Shown one piece after another: positions 16,955 to 26,641 of a stretch of 64,000 nt of DNA. Numbering within the stretch: position 1 is the stretch's first letter; every line of letters starts with the position of its first letter. The translations under genes and the position numbers were made by a program. The stretch spans positions 2,046,001-2,110,000 of the forward strand of contig CAWHYG010000007.1 of NCBI GenBank assembly GCA_963833505.1. Reading direction: 5' to 3'. The notes beneath the pieces were generated by a model that saw nothing but the letters and a program-made list of their open reading frames with translations, did not search any database and was not told the origin of the DNA. This DNA is from CAWHYG01 sp963833505 (GTDB lineage Bacteria; Eisenbacteria; RBG-16-71-46; CAIMUX01).

Positions 16955-17923
16955 TCACGGCGTCGAAGGCGCGGCCGGAGGTCCGGATAGGGGCGGCGTC
17001 GACGAGTTGGCGGAGTCGTGCCGGCGGAGCACCAGGTAGGTGACAGCTCCCGCGACGGCGACGCCGCTCCGCTCCGTGTACCAGAGCGCCCCGCGCCGGC
17101 GCGACAGCTCATAGCTCTTCTCTGTCACCGATCCGGGGGCGACCGTGATCCGGTCTGTCAGGCTTCGGTAGCCTTCTCGTCCGATCACGAGCGTGTGGGG
17201 TCCCAGCGGAAGATCATCCAGCTCGACCGTCGAATCCCCTGCCGCCGCGTGCAGGGTGTCTCCTTCAAAGATGACAGCCGCATCCGGCGGATTCAGGTGA
17301 AGGAGCCGGATCGAGCCGAAGGACTCGCTCCGCACGCGCTGGAACAGCGCAACCATCTCAGGCGGGTAGTCGACGACCGGCTCCGGCTTGATGTGGCGGA
17401 GCGCGTGGATGCTGAGGCAGTCGACCACCGAGCGTTCGGCTTCCCGATAGAACAGTTCGGACGGGTCCCGGCCTTCCGGTTCGCTCTTGTAATAGTTGCC
17501 GCGCATCACGTCCGCCTTGATCAGGAGAAGATACCCCTGCGACAGAACCGAGGGTTGATCCTGCGCCCGCGCGATCACTTGCTTCAGGTCCCGGGTGGCC
17601 TCGTCGTATTCGCCGGTCTTGAGGCCCTCCTTCGATTCGGCGATGAGCGCATCGAGCGGGCGCGCGGAGGTCGGACCGGCAGGCGAGGGCGTCGAGATTG
17701 CCGGCCCGGCAGCCGACCGCGCGTCCGGCGGAGCACTTACGGACGACGGTTCCGCCGGAGCACCGGCCGACGAGGTCTCCGACGGTTTCTCCGCTGCGCG
17801 CGCCACCGTGTGTGAACCAACCTGGCAAAGCAGCATCGAAAGCAAGAAGATGCCTACCGCTGCTCCCGGAATCAAGAGCACGCCGGCAGTCGTGGGGCGC
17901 AGATCCGGTCTTTTTCGCAGCAT
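16955..17923 (-). CDS. membrane-anchored TPR-like/PEGA protein
   Basis: 322 residues. An N-terminal hydrophobic segment (VLLIPGAAVGIFLLSMLLCQV) is followed by a Pro/Ala/Ser-rich linker, a helical TPR-like region (LIAESKEGLKTGEYDEATRDL, YLLLIKADVMRGNYYKS), then a PEGA domain (LNPPDAAVIFEGDTL, LPLGPHTLVIGREGY) and a short C-terminal hydrophobic stretch (SGVAVAGAVTYLVL). ATG 17923 has GGAGGGG upstream. It is the last gene of a three-gene minus-strand operon, starting 16 bp after the giant WDG-repeat gene. The PEGA module links it by type to the ATPase-PEGA protein across the porin gene. Function unknown. Confidence 0.75.
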   Translation of the reverse strand: MLRKRPDLRPTTAGVLLIPGAAVGIFLLSMLLCQVGSHTVARAAEKPSETSSAGAPAEPSSVSAPPDARSAAGPAISTPSPAGPTSARPLDALIAESKEGLKTGEYDEATRDLKQVIARAQDQPSVLSQGYLLLIKADVMRGNYYKSEPEGRDPSELFYREAERSVVDCLSIHALRHIKPEPVVDYPPEMVALFQRVRSESFGSIRLLHLNPPDAAVIFEGDTLHAAAGDSTVELDDLPLGPHTLVIGREGYRSLTDRITVAPGSVTEKSYELSRRRGALWYTERSGVAVAGAVTYLVLRRHDSANSSTPPLSGPPAAPSTP

Positions 17924-17939
17924 CCCGTTTCCCCTCCGC

Positions 17940-20900
17940 TCACCGCGCCAGCAGGACTTTGTGCGCCTGGTCGATGGCGCCGGCCTGAATCCGGACAAAG
18001 TACACGCCTTCCGGCGCACGCCGCCCGCTCTCGCCGGTGCCGTCCCAGAGCAACTCATAGCGGCCGGGATCCATCCACGTGTCCAGAAGGCTCTTGATTC
18101 GCGCCCCGCGGACATCGATCACTTCGAGGCGAACCGGACCGCTCCGCGCCAGCCCGAATCGGATGCACGTCGATCCTGCACTCGGATTCGGCCGAATGGA
18201 GATGAAGCCTGTCCCGGCCGGGGGCGCTTCCGCGGGATCCGATGGCCGGCCGTCACCAACCAACGTAACGCACAGCTCAAACCGGCACTCGGAGGCGCGG
18301 CTGACCCACCGGCGTTTCGCCAGCACGAAATCGTACTTCGGATCCTGGCCGTGTTCGGCGGAGGACGTGAAGTCGACGGCGCGCCCAAGATCCCGATCGA
18401 CCAGAGTGGCCCTCCAGCTCGGGCCCAAGCCGGACAGGCCATGGATCTCGACCGACGCCCACTCTTCCGCCTGCTCGGAAGGCGCAGCCGCGACGTCAAA
18501 ATACCAGAGCTGCCGGGAAGACTCGGCGTCGCTCGCAGCTTTCACCCCCGAGACCGTCGGATCAGAGGCCGGGGGCAGCAGATGGAACTCCGAACGGTAG
18601 AGTCCGCTCTCGCTGCCCCAATCCGCGTGGGGAAAATACAGACTGATCCCGTTATCCGGGGGCAGCGGCGGCTCGGGCGCATCCGCCGGGTTGAATCCGG
18701 ATTGCCCAGCATCCGCGGACTCGGCGCCGGACAGCGCCACCGTGGGATTGCGGCTGGCGCGCACCCCGGCGTCTTGTACAGAGAGACGGACACCCACGTA
18801 GTTGATCTCGTCACGCGCAGACCCGCTCGAGGCGATGACCTGAAGCGTCCAGCCACCTCCGTCCGCCGCCCCGCTATCGATCGTCCGTCCGACCCCACCA
18901 TCGATCCCCCGATCGGCCGCGCCAGCGATCCCCCGACCGAGCGCGCCGGCGCTCCGTGCCATGGTGCCGTTCGCCTCCGCCCTCATGACCCTGGAGCCGC
19001 CGGACCCGGGCAGCCTGGCCGTAGCGCCGCCGGACTCCGCCGCCTCGCCCATGGCGCTCGCCCCGCTATCCGCTTCCACCGGCGGTATGCGGACCAGAAC
19101 ATTCCGGCCCGCCACGCCTCTGACAAAGTAGCCTTCAAACGGCTCAAGCACGCGGATGTCTTCCACGTACCCGCGGCGGGATGGATCCCACCACACCGGC
19201 CGCGACAGGACATTGCCGACCGGCACGAAAGCGGTGTCCGCCCGCGCAGTCAGGGAATCCCAGGCCACCGGGAAATCGAAGGGATTGCCGATCAGGTTCC
19301 ACCCCGGCTTGAGCGACAGCACGAAGGCGCTGTCGGTCGGCGTCGACACTCCGTATTCCGGAGCGGTGTCGAGACGGACCGGATCCCGCGTGATCAGCCA
19401 ATAGCCCTGACCCTGGACCAACGGGTCCGACGCTTCGGACAGCTCGTGGCAGGAGGCGCTGTCCGCGTCATAGTCGAACATCCGCCAGCGCGTCGGGTCC
19501 TGCGCCTCGAGATTGTCTCCCAGCACCGTGCCGAGACGATTCCGGTTCAAGACCAGCGGAAACGAGATCGTCTTGTACACGCCGGAAGGCTCCGGCGCGG
19601 GGAAGACCAGATTGTTCACGGTCACCCGGATGCCGGCCGGATGCAACGCGGAATAGACCAGACTCCGGGAGCCGCCGCGGTGAGCGGACACGTAGAACTC
19701 AATACCCCGCGGGCCGGCCACCTCCGCCGGGACGCCGGCGGCATAGCGGTCGTTGCGCCCCGTGTAGGTCTGCGTCATCCTCACGGCTTGATACGCGCGG
19801 GAGCCTCCGGGCGCGTACCAGAGCATCAGCGAATCCACCCGGTCATAATCGCCCAGGGTCATCAGGATCGACGCTGACTGGTTGGGGTCGATCGGATGCC
19901 CGTTATACACGTCCTCCGAGGTCCAGTTCAGGCGGATCCTCCGACCCTCTCCGGACAAGAGAATCTCCTGGCGCGTCTTGACCGGGTTCTCGCCCTTTCC
20001 CCCCACCGGACGCGACGCCAGATCGAAAATCGCATGATCCGAGAAGAGGCCGCTGTCCGGCGGCGCAAAGCGCACCCACGCGGTGGTTTCACCGGCGCCC
20101 GCAATCTCCAACTCCCCGGCGTTCAGGCTGTCCCGAAAGCCCCGGCTGAAGGAAAAGACGGTCGAGGGAAGGTATTCGGCGCTGATGGCGGCCGGGCTGG
20201 TAAACGGGTTATCAATGTGGATGGCGGCCGAGAGCGTGTCGCCGACGTAGGCGGCCGGAAACGAGCAGGTCATGACTCCCTGCTCGTGCCAGAAGGCGAT
20301 CCGGGACGAGGCGATGCCCCCGGCATTCTCGAACGTGCCGCCGGCAACGAGATCGCCTCGGAATTCGACCAGGGATAGCACATCGTCATCGGCTCCGGCG
20401 CCGAGCGGTTGCCAGGAGCTTCCATCCCAGCCCGCCAGATGCACGGCCGGCGATCCGCCGATCGTCGTGAAGGTCCCACCGGCCACAAGGGCTCCGCCGA
20501 ACACGGTCAGGGACAGCACCGGTCCGTCAAAGCCGGCGGGCGGGCCGAACGGGCTCCAGGTCGTTCCGTCCCATTGTGCGATGTTCTTGCAGGCGACTCC
20601 GCCCACCTCGCTGAACTCGCCGGCCACGATCAAGTGACCATTTTGTACAGCGAGAGCATGCACGACCGGCCCCGATCCGCCGGCGCCTTCCAGGTCGCCG
20701 ATGGACGACCATTCCTGCGTCGTGGCGTCCCAGGCGGCCAGGCTCCTGGCCGCGACCGCGCCTCCTCCCACCGTTGTGAAAGCGCCGCCGGCTATAAGCT
20801 TGCCGGCGTAGGGAATCAAGGCGCAGACTTCATCATTATCCTTGGTTTCGCCGACTCCTCCACCCGGAGACTGCCAGGTAGCGCCGTCCCAATACGCGAT

Positions 20901-22787
20901 GTTGGACAGAGCCGTGCTCCCGGAACCGCTCAACTGACCGGCCGCATAGAGCGCTCCATGGTACACGGCCAGGGTCAGGATCGAGGCGGGCTTTGAACCC
21001 GCGCTGAGCCCGTCCCCCATGTTCTGCCAACCAGATCCGTTCCAGAGTTTGGTCCCGTCGCTGAAGCTGCCGCCGGCTACCATTCCGCCGCCGAACTCGG
21101 CCAAGGCTGTGACCTCGCCATCCAGGCCGGTTCCAATGGGCGCCCACGTCGTGCCGTTCCAACGGGCAATGTGCCCGGCGGAGACGCCGCCGGCGCTGCT
21201 GAATCCGCCTCCGGCCACGAGCTCATCGCCCAAGGAGTCGGAGATGACGCAAAGAGCGGAGACATCCCCGTCCATGCCCAGGCCGAGTTTGACGGGCGAG
21301 CCCCAGGACACGCCGTCCCAGCTCAGGAGGTAACCGACCGCTCCAGCGCCGCTCAAGAGGAGCCGCCTGCGTCCATCGCCGAGACCGTGCGGGGAGAACG
21401 ACCCGGTGTCGCCGCTGCCTGCCACGTCTTCCGATGGGCCCGCTTCCGATCCGCTCGCCTCCGATCGGATCGCTTCCGAACGTCTCGGTTCCGATCGGCG
21501 CGCTTCCGATTGGCTGAGGTCCTGCGGTGAAGCCACCGCCCCGCCCGCCGCAATCAGGCGCTCGCCATCGACGAGCAATTCCTGCGGGGCTCCGGGCAGC
21601 CCTTCGGCCAAATGGCTCCAGGCCTTGCCGTCCCAAAGTGCGATGTGGCTGGCTGGGACTCCGCCGGCCGAGGTGAACCCCCCGCCAATGGCGATGCCGG
21701 CGGGAATGGCGCCTCCCGGGATTGATGCCAACGAGGTCACGTCGCCGTTCAGGCCGGGCCCGCCGGCCGGGCCGACCGCCTGCCAGCCCGTTCCGTCCCA
21801 GGAAGCCAGAAACGGTGCCTGCACGCCGCCGGCGTTTGTGAAAGAACCTCCGGCGTAGAGCTTCCCGCCGTGAAAGCACAACGCCCGGACCGCGCCATCC
21901 AAGCCATTCTGCATTCGCTGCTCGGACTCGAGCGGATGCCACGAGGTGCCATCCCAGCGTGCGGTCCGGTTGACTGAGATCGAGTCAGCACCTTCCCCGG
22001 ACCGCGTGAAAGTCCCGGCGGCGATCAAGGTGTCACCGGATACCGCGAGCGCGTCAATCGCGACGTCCGGTCCGTCGCCGTCGAGGCCCGCGCCCAGGGC
22101 GCTCCACTGAGTTCCGTCCCATGCGGCGATCTGGGGAGTGCTGATGCCCCCGGCGCTGGAAAAGGCGCCGGCCGCGATCAGCTTGCCTTGGTACACGGCG
22201 AGGGCTCGGACGGGGGAGGGGGACGTGGACGTGATTCCGGGTGCCCAGGGGGAACCAAGCTCAGCCCAGTTGCTTCCATCCCACTGCGCGATGTAGTTCG
22301 TTAGAACCTGGCCGGCGTACCGAAAATCGCCCCCGACGACCAGATCGCCGTTGTAGATGATCGCGGCACGGACGGGAGCGGGGAGGCCTCCGCCCAGCGA
22401 GGCCCAGGAGGCGTCGTCCCAGCGGACGATGTGGGGTAGCTCCGCGTTGCCACAGTGGGTAAAGACGCCACCGGTGATCAGGTCCCCCTGGTAAAGCGCA
22501 ATGCAATCGATCGTGTCCGGAAGCACGAACAGGCTGGGGTCACCGTACCCACCGAGCCATCGACTTGAATCCGGAGCTGCTCCGCCCCGGACACCGGCGC
22601 TCCGGTCGGCCCGTGGAGGCTGCCGGCCGCCCGTCGCCGGACTGGCGTCAACGAACAGGGCCTGAACCGCAATCCAAGCGACCACAGCGACTGCCGCTAG
22701 CCGCAGCCTCCCTGTCCGGACACGGCGCAGGGTTGCCGCTTCCGGTCCTTCCGGCCTCCCTGCCGGAAGCTCAGTCGGCCTCTCCAT
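17940..22787 (-). CDS. giant secreted WDG-repeat (propeller-like) protein with FlgD-Ig C-terminus
   Basis: 1615 residues. A signal peptide (LRLAAVAVVAWIAVQALFVDA) is followed by about 15 repeats of the type IAxWDGTxWxxLGxGL ... YxGxLxAGGxFTxAGG spanning roughly residues 80-880, similar to delta-60/kelch-like propeller repeats. Next come an ASH-like or choice-of-anchor beta domain (AAIHIDNPFTSPAAISA), an Ig-like region, a segment with YWLITRDP...GWNLIGNPFDFPV, and a terminal FlgD-Ig (SIRPNPSAGSTCIRFGL, VIDVRGARIKSLL, PEGVYFVRIQAG). ATG 22787 has GGGAGGGG. Two low-complexity inserts occur, one a pentapeptide minisatellite (21427-21516). Probably a cell-surface or released protein; no enzymatic motif recognised. 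Confidence 0.85.
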   Translation of the reverse strand: MERPTELPAGRPEGPEAATLRRVRTGRLRLAAVAVVAWIAVQALFVDASPATGGRQPPRADRSAGVRGGAAPDSSRWLGGYGDPSLFVLPDTIDCIALYQGDLITGGVFTHCGNAELPHIVRWDDASWASLGGGLPAPVRAAIIYNGDLVVGGDFRYAGQVLTNYIAQWDGSNWAELGSPWAPGITSTSPSPVRALAVYQGKLIAAGAFSSAGGISTPQIAAWDGTQWSALGAGLDGDGPDVAIDALAVSGDTLIAAGTFTRSGEGADSISVNRTARWDGTSWHPLESEQRMQNGLDGAVRALCFHGGKLYAGGSFTNAGGVQAPFLASWDGTGWQAVGPAGGPGLNGDVTSLASIPGGAIPAGIAIGGGFTSAGGVPASHIALWDGKAWSHLAEGLPGAPQELLVDGERLIAAGGAVASPQDLSQSEARRSEPRRSEAIRSEASGSEAGPSEDVAGSGDTGSFSPHGLGDGRRRLLLSGAGAVGYLLSWDGVSWGSPVKLGLGMDGDVSALCVISDSLGDELVAGGGFSSAGGVSAGHIARWNGTTWAPIGTGLDGEVTALAEFGGGMVAGGSFSDGTKLWNGSGWQNMGDGLSAGSKPASILTLAVYHGALYAAGQLSGSGSTALSNIAYWDGATWQSPGGGVGETKDNDEVCALIPYAGKLIAGGAFTTVGGGAVAARSLAAWDATTQEWSSIGDLEGAGGSGPVVHALAVQNGHLIVAGEFSEVGGVACKNIAQWDGTTWSPFGPPAGFDGPVLSLTVFGGALVAGGTFTTIGGSPAVHLAGWDGSSWQPLGAGADDDVLSLVEFRGDLVAGGTFENAGGIASSRIAFWHEQGVMTCSFPAAYVGDTLSAAIHIDNPFTSPAAISAEYLPSTVFSFSRGFRDSLNAGELEIAGAGETTAWVRFAPPDSGLFSDHAIFDLASRPVGGKGENPVKTRQEILLSGEGRRIRLNWTSEDVYNGHPIDPNQSASILMTLGDYDRVDSLMLWYAPGGSRAYQAVRMTQTYTGRNDRYAAGVPAEVAGPRGIEFYVSAHRGGSRSLVYSALHPAGIRVTVNNLVFPAPEPSGVYKTISFPLVLNRNRLGTVLGDNLEAQDPTRWRMFDYDADSASCHELSEASDPLVQGQGYWLITRDPVRLDTAPEYGVSTPTDSAFVLSLKPGWNLIGNPFDFPVAWDSLTARADTAFVPVGNVLSRPVWWDPSRRGYVEDIRVLEPFEGYFVRGVAGRNVLVRIPPVEADSGASAMGEAAESGGATARLPGSGGSRVMRAEANGTMARSAGALGRGIAGAADRGIDGGVGRTIDSGAADGGGWTLQVIASSGSARDEINYVGVRLSVQDAGVRASRNPTVALSGAESADAGQSGFNPADAPEPPLPPDNGISLYFPHADWGSESGLYRSEFHLLPPASDPTVSGVKAASDAESSRQLWYFDVAAAPSEQAEEWASVEIHGLSGLGPSWRATLVDRDLGRAVDFTSSAEHGQDPKYDFVLAKRRWVSRASECRFELCVTLVGDGRPSDPAEAPPAGTGFISIRPNPSAGSTCIRFGLARSGPVRLEVIDVRGARIKSLLDTWMDPGRYELLWDGTGESGRRAPEGVYFVRIQAGAIDQAHKVLLAR
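21427..21516 (-). repeat. 15-bp minisatellite coding SEAxR pentapeptides
   Basis: Six consecutive 15-bp units on the minus strand (core ATCGGAAGC) encode QSEAR, RSEPR, RSEAI, RSEAS, GSEAG and PSEDV inside the WDG-repeat protein. The unit length is a multiple of three, so copy-number change would keep the frame. Confidence 0.85.
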
Positions 22788-22804
22788 GGCCCCTCCCGCT
22801 GGTA

Positions 22805-24598
22805 TCAGTGTCTCAGTAGCACGATTCGCAAGACCGACCGACTCCCCTCCATCGACTGCGAAACGAAGTACAGACCGGCCGGCACCTGCAGGCCCCGATC
22901 GTCGCGTCCGTCCCATGAGGCTGAGAACTCTCCTGCCGCCGATTGGCCTTCTGCGACCACGCGCACCAAACGGCCCGCCGCGTCCAGGATCCGAAGGGAG
23001 ACCCATCCCCTATCCGGAACGCGATAACTCAGCCGAACCGGAGGATGGAATGGGTTTGGCACCGCTTGCACAGCAAGGTCGGTTCCGGCACCCTTTGAAT
23101 CGTTCACAGAAGTCGGTGCGCAGATTGGCGAGACAATCTGACTTCCAATCAAGCCCCCGCAATGTGAGGCACACGGCGATCCAGGATGGAGCTCATAGTC
23201 CTCGAAGGTTGCGTAGCAGAAGTCCGGGTCGGCGGAGAAGTTGTTCCCGCCATCGTCACCGCAGAATGTGTTTCCGCTAGCGTTGAAGATGAAGTCGCAG
23301 CACGAGACGACGGCATGTCCGGCCCCGGTCCCCGGAATGCACTCCACAGGATAGCCGGAACTCCCGACGATTATGGACTTCTGAACAGGGGGACTGTTCT
23401 GACCCGAATACACGACACCGCCATGACCACCATAGGTTCCCAGGTTGTCCGCGATCGTGCACTGACGGATGGTGGCTGAGCAACCGTTGACCTGGATGGA
23501 ACCGCCCCACTTGGATCCGGTGCCCGGATAGTCGGCCACGTCATTATTATCGATGAGGCAGCTATCAATGAGCGCCGTTCCGCCTTCCAGGAGGATTGTC
23601 CCGCCCTGGGTAGTCACGGCGAACGTATGGTTATCGTTGATCTGACAGTGAACCAAGAAGAGTTGGGCCGATGCTCCTTCCACGGAGATCCCGACGCCGC
23701 CGTCGCCGCCGCCGCCGGAGAACCAGGAATTTGTGACATGGGCAGTGGCGCCGACCAGACGCAAGCCGCTGCCCTTGAGGGAGCCTCCATCGTCCAACAT
23801 CAAGGACGTTTGAATGGTCGGGCTGGAGCTGCCCGTGATGTAGATCCCGCCGCCCTCGCCGCTGTTGGGAGTGTTGTCATAGTCAATCCGGCAGTTGCTG
23901 ATCTGGGGTGAGCTGTCGTAGATCGCGATCCCCGCACCTTTCGGCGCGGTGTTGCCTCCGCTCCGGCAGTTATCAATGGTAGGGTTCGATCCCCCTTCGC
24001 ACAAAATGCCCGGATTGGAGGCGCCCAGTACCTCGCAGAACTTCAAAGTCGGCGACGAGCCGTTCTTGCATAGGATCCCAGCGCCGTCGGTCAGGGCCTG
24101 TGGCCACTCAATCGTAAGCTGCTCGATCACTGCCGCAGTCACTCCGCTGCACTGGATCCCCCGCCCTTGATGTTGCACGTTGAGGATGCTGCTCTGGATC
24201 CCGCTTCCTTCCAGCGTGATCCCGCTCTTCATGTTCACCATGCACCGGGTCGTGTCCCCCCCGCCGGCGGGATGGCTGATCGTGAAAGTCCCTGCGCTCA
24301 GGAAGACGACGTCCCCTACCGAGGCCGAGTCCACGGCGGCCTGGATGTCCCCGCCTGTCGGCACCTGAAAAACACGGGCCTCGGCCGCCCGCGCCGCCAC
24401 CAACGCAAACAAGACCGCGACCAGAGCCCACGCGATCAAACTGGCGCCGGGAGTGGACACGCTCCCGGGAGATGCTGATTCACTCCTCTCGAGCACCCTC
24501 TCGGGCACCGGCGCCCCGGATATCGACTGCCACTCCGGTGCTGCGCAGAACACCCTCGCACACGAATCCCCAAACGCTCGGTGCGACCTCCCGCTCAT
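22805..24598 (-). CDS. secreted right-handed parallel beta-helix protein with FlgD-Ig C-terminus
   Basis: 597 residues. After a signal/anchor segment (ASLIAWALVAVLFALVAARAAEA) comes the beta-helix start VFQVPTGGDIQAAVDSASVGDVVFLSAGTF, typical of pectate-lyase-like and NosD-like proteins, then many short coils (GITLEGSGIQSSILNV, NPGILCEGGSNPTIDNCRSGG). The C-terminus is a FlgD-Ig module (AVPNPFHPPVRLSYRVPD, ILDAAGRLVRVV, VPAGLYFVSQSM). No lyase residues can be assigned. The first gene of the operon; the giant WDG gene starts 17 bp after its stop. ATG 24598 has GGGGAG nearby; the frame is open to 24754. Confidence 0.82.
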   Translation of the reverse strand: MSGRSHRAFGDSCARVFCAAPEWQSISGAPVPERVLERSESASPGSVSTPGASLIAWALVAVLFALVAARAAEARVFQVPTGGDIQAAVDSASVGDVVFLSAGTFTISHPAGGGDTTRCMVNMKSGITLEGSGIQSSILNVQHQGRGIQCSGVTAAVIEQLTIEWPQALTDGAGILCKNGSSPTLKFCEVLGASNPGILCEGGSNPTIDNCRSGGNTAPKGAGIAIYDSSPQISNCRIDYDNTPNSGEGGGIYITGSSSPTIQTSLMLDDGGSLKGSGLRLVGATAHVTNSWFSGGGGDGGVGISVEGASAQLFLVHCQINDNHTFAVTTQGGTILLEGGTALIDSCLIDNNDVADYPGTGSKWGGSIQVNGCSATIRQCTIADNLGTYGGHGGVVYSGQNSPPVQKSIIVGSSGYPVECIPGTGAGHAVVSCCDFIFNASGNTFCGDDGGNNFSADPDFCYATFEDYELHPGSPCASHCGGLIGSQIVSPICAPTSVNDSKGAGTDLAVQAVPNPFHPPVRLSYRVPDRGWVSLRILDAAGRLVRVVAEGQSAAGEFSASWDGRDDRGLQVPAGLYFVSQSMEGSRSVLRIVLLRH

Positions 24599-24990
24599 CT
24601 GCTCCCCCTTGCTCCTCGCCCGCTGGTGGAGATCCGGGGAAGGAACTCCGCGCAAGCAGGCGCTCCCATTGAGACTTATCGGCGCTTGAACCGACTCGAA
24701 GCGACAAGAATCCGATTCCGCCCAGGCACGAAACAGGAACCGAGCCAGCGACACCGCAGCGCCCTGTTGTGGGGCCGGGCGCCCAATCGAAACGGCCTTG
24801 AAACGGTTGACAATTCAGCCGCAATGAGAATATCGGATTCCGGTCTGCGGATCAACGGGAAACCCGAGGTATCCCTGCGTGGCTTCCGGACGGCCGTCCG
24901 GTCGCCGAGGTCCTCGCGGGGCTGTGCCCTCCACTCGAGAGTGAGTCCGTGGAGCGCCCCTTCGAACCCCCGACGTTGGAGGGGCGGCGG
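24599..24990. other. intergenic region upstream of beta-helix operon
   Basis: Should hold the minus-strand promoter for the operon starting at 24598, but no convincing -35/-10 pair was found. The plus frame leading into 24991 is open from ~24813 without a good start codon. Confidence 0.4.
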
Positions 24991-25266
24991 ATGTTCTACC
25001 TGAAGAACCCGGTGCGCGGCGGGATCGTCGCCTTCGGCGCAGAGGACCCGGACCTGCCGCCCCCCCGATTCGCCGTGATCCGGCGCAGCGTCTCGTTCTG
25101 CTACTGGCCCGCCTTCCGCCGGGCGCGCGTTCCGGTGGGAGCCCGTCCACGTGGGGCGCCGGACGTCCGCTGGGGGAACAACCCCGACCCCATCGGCGAG
25201 GCCGACATCGACAGTGCCGGGGCCGCCCCGCCGCTGGTCTTCCTGAGGCGCCTGGACGGAACCTGA
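24991..25266 (+). CDS. small hypothetical protein
   Basis: 91 residues from ATG 24991, which has GGAGGGG 6 bp upstream; a GTG at 24949 would add 14 residues. The frame remains open upstream to ~24813 without a good start, so the gene could also be the tail of something longer. Composition is Pro/Arg-rich and I recognise no family (MFYLKNPVRGGIVAFGAED). It ends 59 bp before the hydrolase gene. Low certainty that it is translated. Confidence 0.3.
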   Translation: MFYLKNPVRGGIVAFGAEDPDLPPPRFAVIRRSVSFCYWPAFRRARVPVGARPRGAPDVRWGNNPDPIGEADIDSAGAAPPLVFLRRLDGT

Positions 25267-25325
25267 TCCCCTCGCGACCCGCGAACGCTGGGCACGCCGG
25301 GAACGATGCCGTAGAGTTCCCTGAC

Positions 25326-26213
25326 ATGATCCCCAGGCTGCTTCATCCAGAGACCATCCGCCTTCCCGACGGACGGACCCTCGCCTTCGCCCGCTACGGC
25401 GCGTCCGAAGGTACGCCGGTGCTGTTCCTGCAAGGCACGCCGAGCAGCCGGCTCATGCATCCGCCGGAGGAGATCTCCCGCGAGCTCGCGGCGAACCTGA
25501 TCCTGATTGACCGACCGGGATTCGGCGGGTCCGACCCTGCTCCCGGACGGACCTTGCTGGACTGGACGCGTGACGTCCCTGCAGTCCTCGACCATCTTGG
25601 AATCGGCCGGTTCCTGACTGTCGGAGTCTCCGGCGGCGGCCCGTACGCGCTCGCGATCGCCCGGACCTGGCCCGACCGCGTGCGAGCAGCCGGGATCTGC
25701 GGAGGCTCGGGCCCGCTTGAGCTGCCCGGCGCTCTCCGCGGCGCGGCACCCGCCCGCCGGGCGGGATACCTGCTCGCGCGCCACCTCCCGGGGCTCTTTC
25801 GCCAGGTGGTCCGGCGCGTGCCGGATCCTCGTCGAAGCGCATCCGGTTTCACGCGCTGGTACACGCGCCACAATCCCGCCGCGGACCAGGAGATCATCGC
25901 GAATCCCGACTTTTACAGGATGTACCTGGAGAATTTCACCGAAGCCTGGCGCCAGGGTCCCCGCGCCTTCGCCGACGAGGTCATTCTCGCCGCGCGGCCG
26001 TGGGGCTTCCGCCTGGAGGACATTGCCGTCCCGGTGCGCTTCTGGCACGGCGAGCTGGACAACAGCACGCCGCTTGGCATGGCTCGCGGCATGACGGCAC
26101 GCATCCCCGGCGCGTCTCTGACGATCCTGCCGGGACAGGGACACCTGTTCGTCTACGGACCGCTCTGGCGTACGATCCTGGCGGATCTGCTCCGCGTCAT
26201 CGAGGCCGGTTGA
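25326..26213 (+). CDS. alpha/beta hydrolase
   Basis: 295 residues, complete fold. Visible elements: oxyanion strand VLFLQGTPSSR, IDRPGFGGSDPAPG, the nucleophile elbow TVGVSGGGPYALAIA (Ser near 103), the acid in WHGELDNSTPLGMA (Asp), and the catalytic His in PGQGHLFVY. The Gly-Thr-Pro oxyanion version (QGTPSSR) and the cap domain resemble proline-iminopeptidase/epoxide-hydrolase-like members, but the substrate cannot be told. Cytoplasmic, with no signal peptide. Its end overlaps the convergent DUF6506-type gene by 17 bp. Confidence 0.88.
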   Translation: MIPRLLHPETIRLPDGRTLAFARYGASEGTPVLFLQGTPSSRLMHPPEEISRELAANLILIDRPGFGGSDPAPGRTLLDWTRDVPAVLDHLGIGRFLTVGVSGGGPYALAIARTWPDRVRAAGICGGSGPLELPGALRGAAPARRAGYLLARHLPGLFRQVVRRVPDPRRSASGFTRWYTRHNPAADQEIIANPDFYRMYLENFTEAWRQGPRAFADEVILAARPWGFRLEDIAVPVRFWHGELDNSTPLGMARGMTARIPGASLTILPGQGHLFVYGPLWRTILADLLRVIEAG

Positions 26214-26523
26214 ACCAGCCCTCCCGCTCCATGACCCCCGCGGCCAAGCGCATACCCGGATTGTCGCCTCGGGCGACCGAGACCGAGACGCCCGAGCCGA
26301 CCGCTTCCCCGATCTCCGCCACGTCCCGGTTCGTGTTGCCGGGACACAAGATGATCGAGTGGATCCCTTCCTCTCGCACCATCCGCCGGCAGGTCTCAAG
26401 CGCCTGCTGATGATCCTTGACCACGACCGAATAGAGCTTGTACAAGCCCGTATCGATGACGCTCGTGTGCCGGCTGGGATCCGCGTCCGGCGCATGAGCC
26501 AGGAACATCGCCTTGAATGCCAT
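26197..26523 (-). CDS. DUF6506-like small protein
   Basis: 108 residues from an ATG with an ideal AGGAGGTGA site (26523). Sequence MAFKAMFLAHAPDADPSRHTS, then a glycine-rich turn ILCPGNTNRDVAEIGEAVG and VSVARGDNPGMRLAAGV match the general pattern of DUF6506 proteins, whose function is unknown. Probably a compact alpha/beta cytoplasmic protein. The frame extends upstream to 26631, but the ribosome site fixes the start. Its 3' end overlaps the convergent hydrolase gene. Confidence 0.7.
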   Translation of the reverse strand: MAFKAMFLAHAPDADPSRHTSVIDTGLYKLYSVVVKDHQQALETCRRMVREEGIHSIILCPGNTNRDVAEIGEAVGSGVSVSVARGDNPGMRLAAGVMEREGWFNRPR

Positions 26524-26641
26524 GATATTCACCTCCTGGGTGAAGGACGACCGCCTCGCAAGCACGGCCCCCGGCCGCCGGCTGTTTTCCAGGTCGAGAG
26601 TAGTCTCGACCGCGGTCCCGAACAAGCGCACGATAAAGTCG

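Noticed and set aside
24949..24990. GTG 24949 as the start of the small protein
   Set aside because: ATG 24991 has GGAGGGG at the right distance; the GTG has none.
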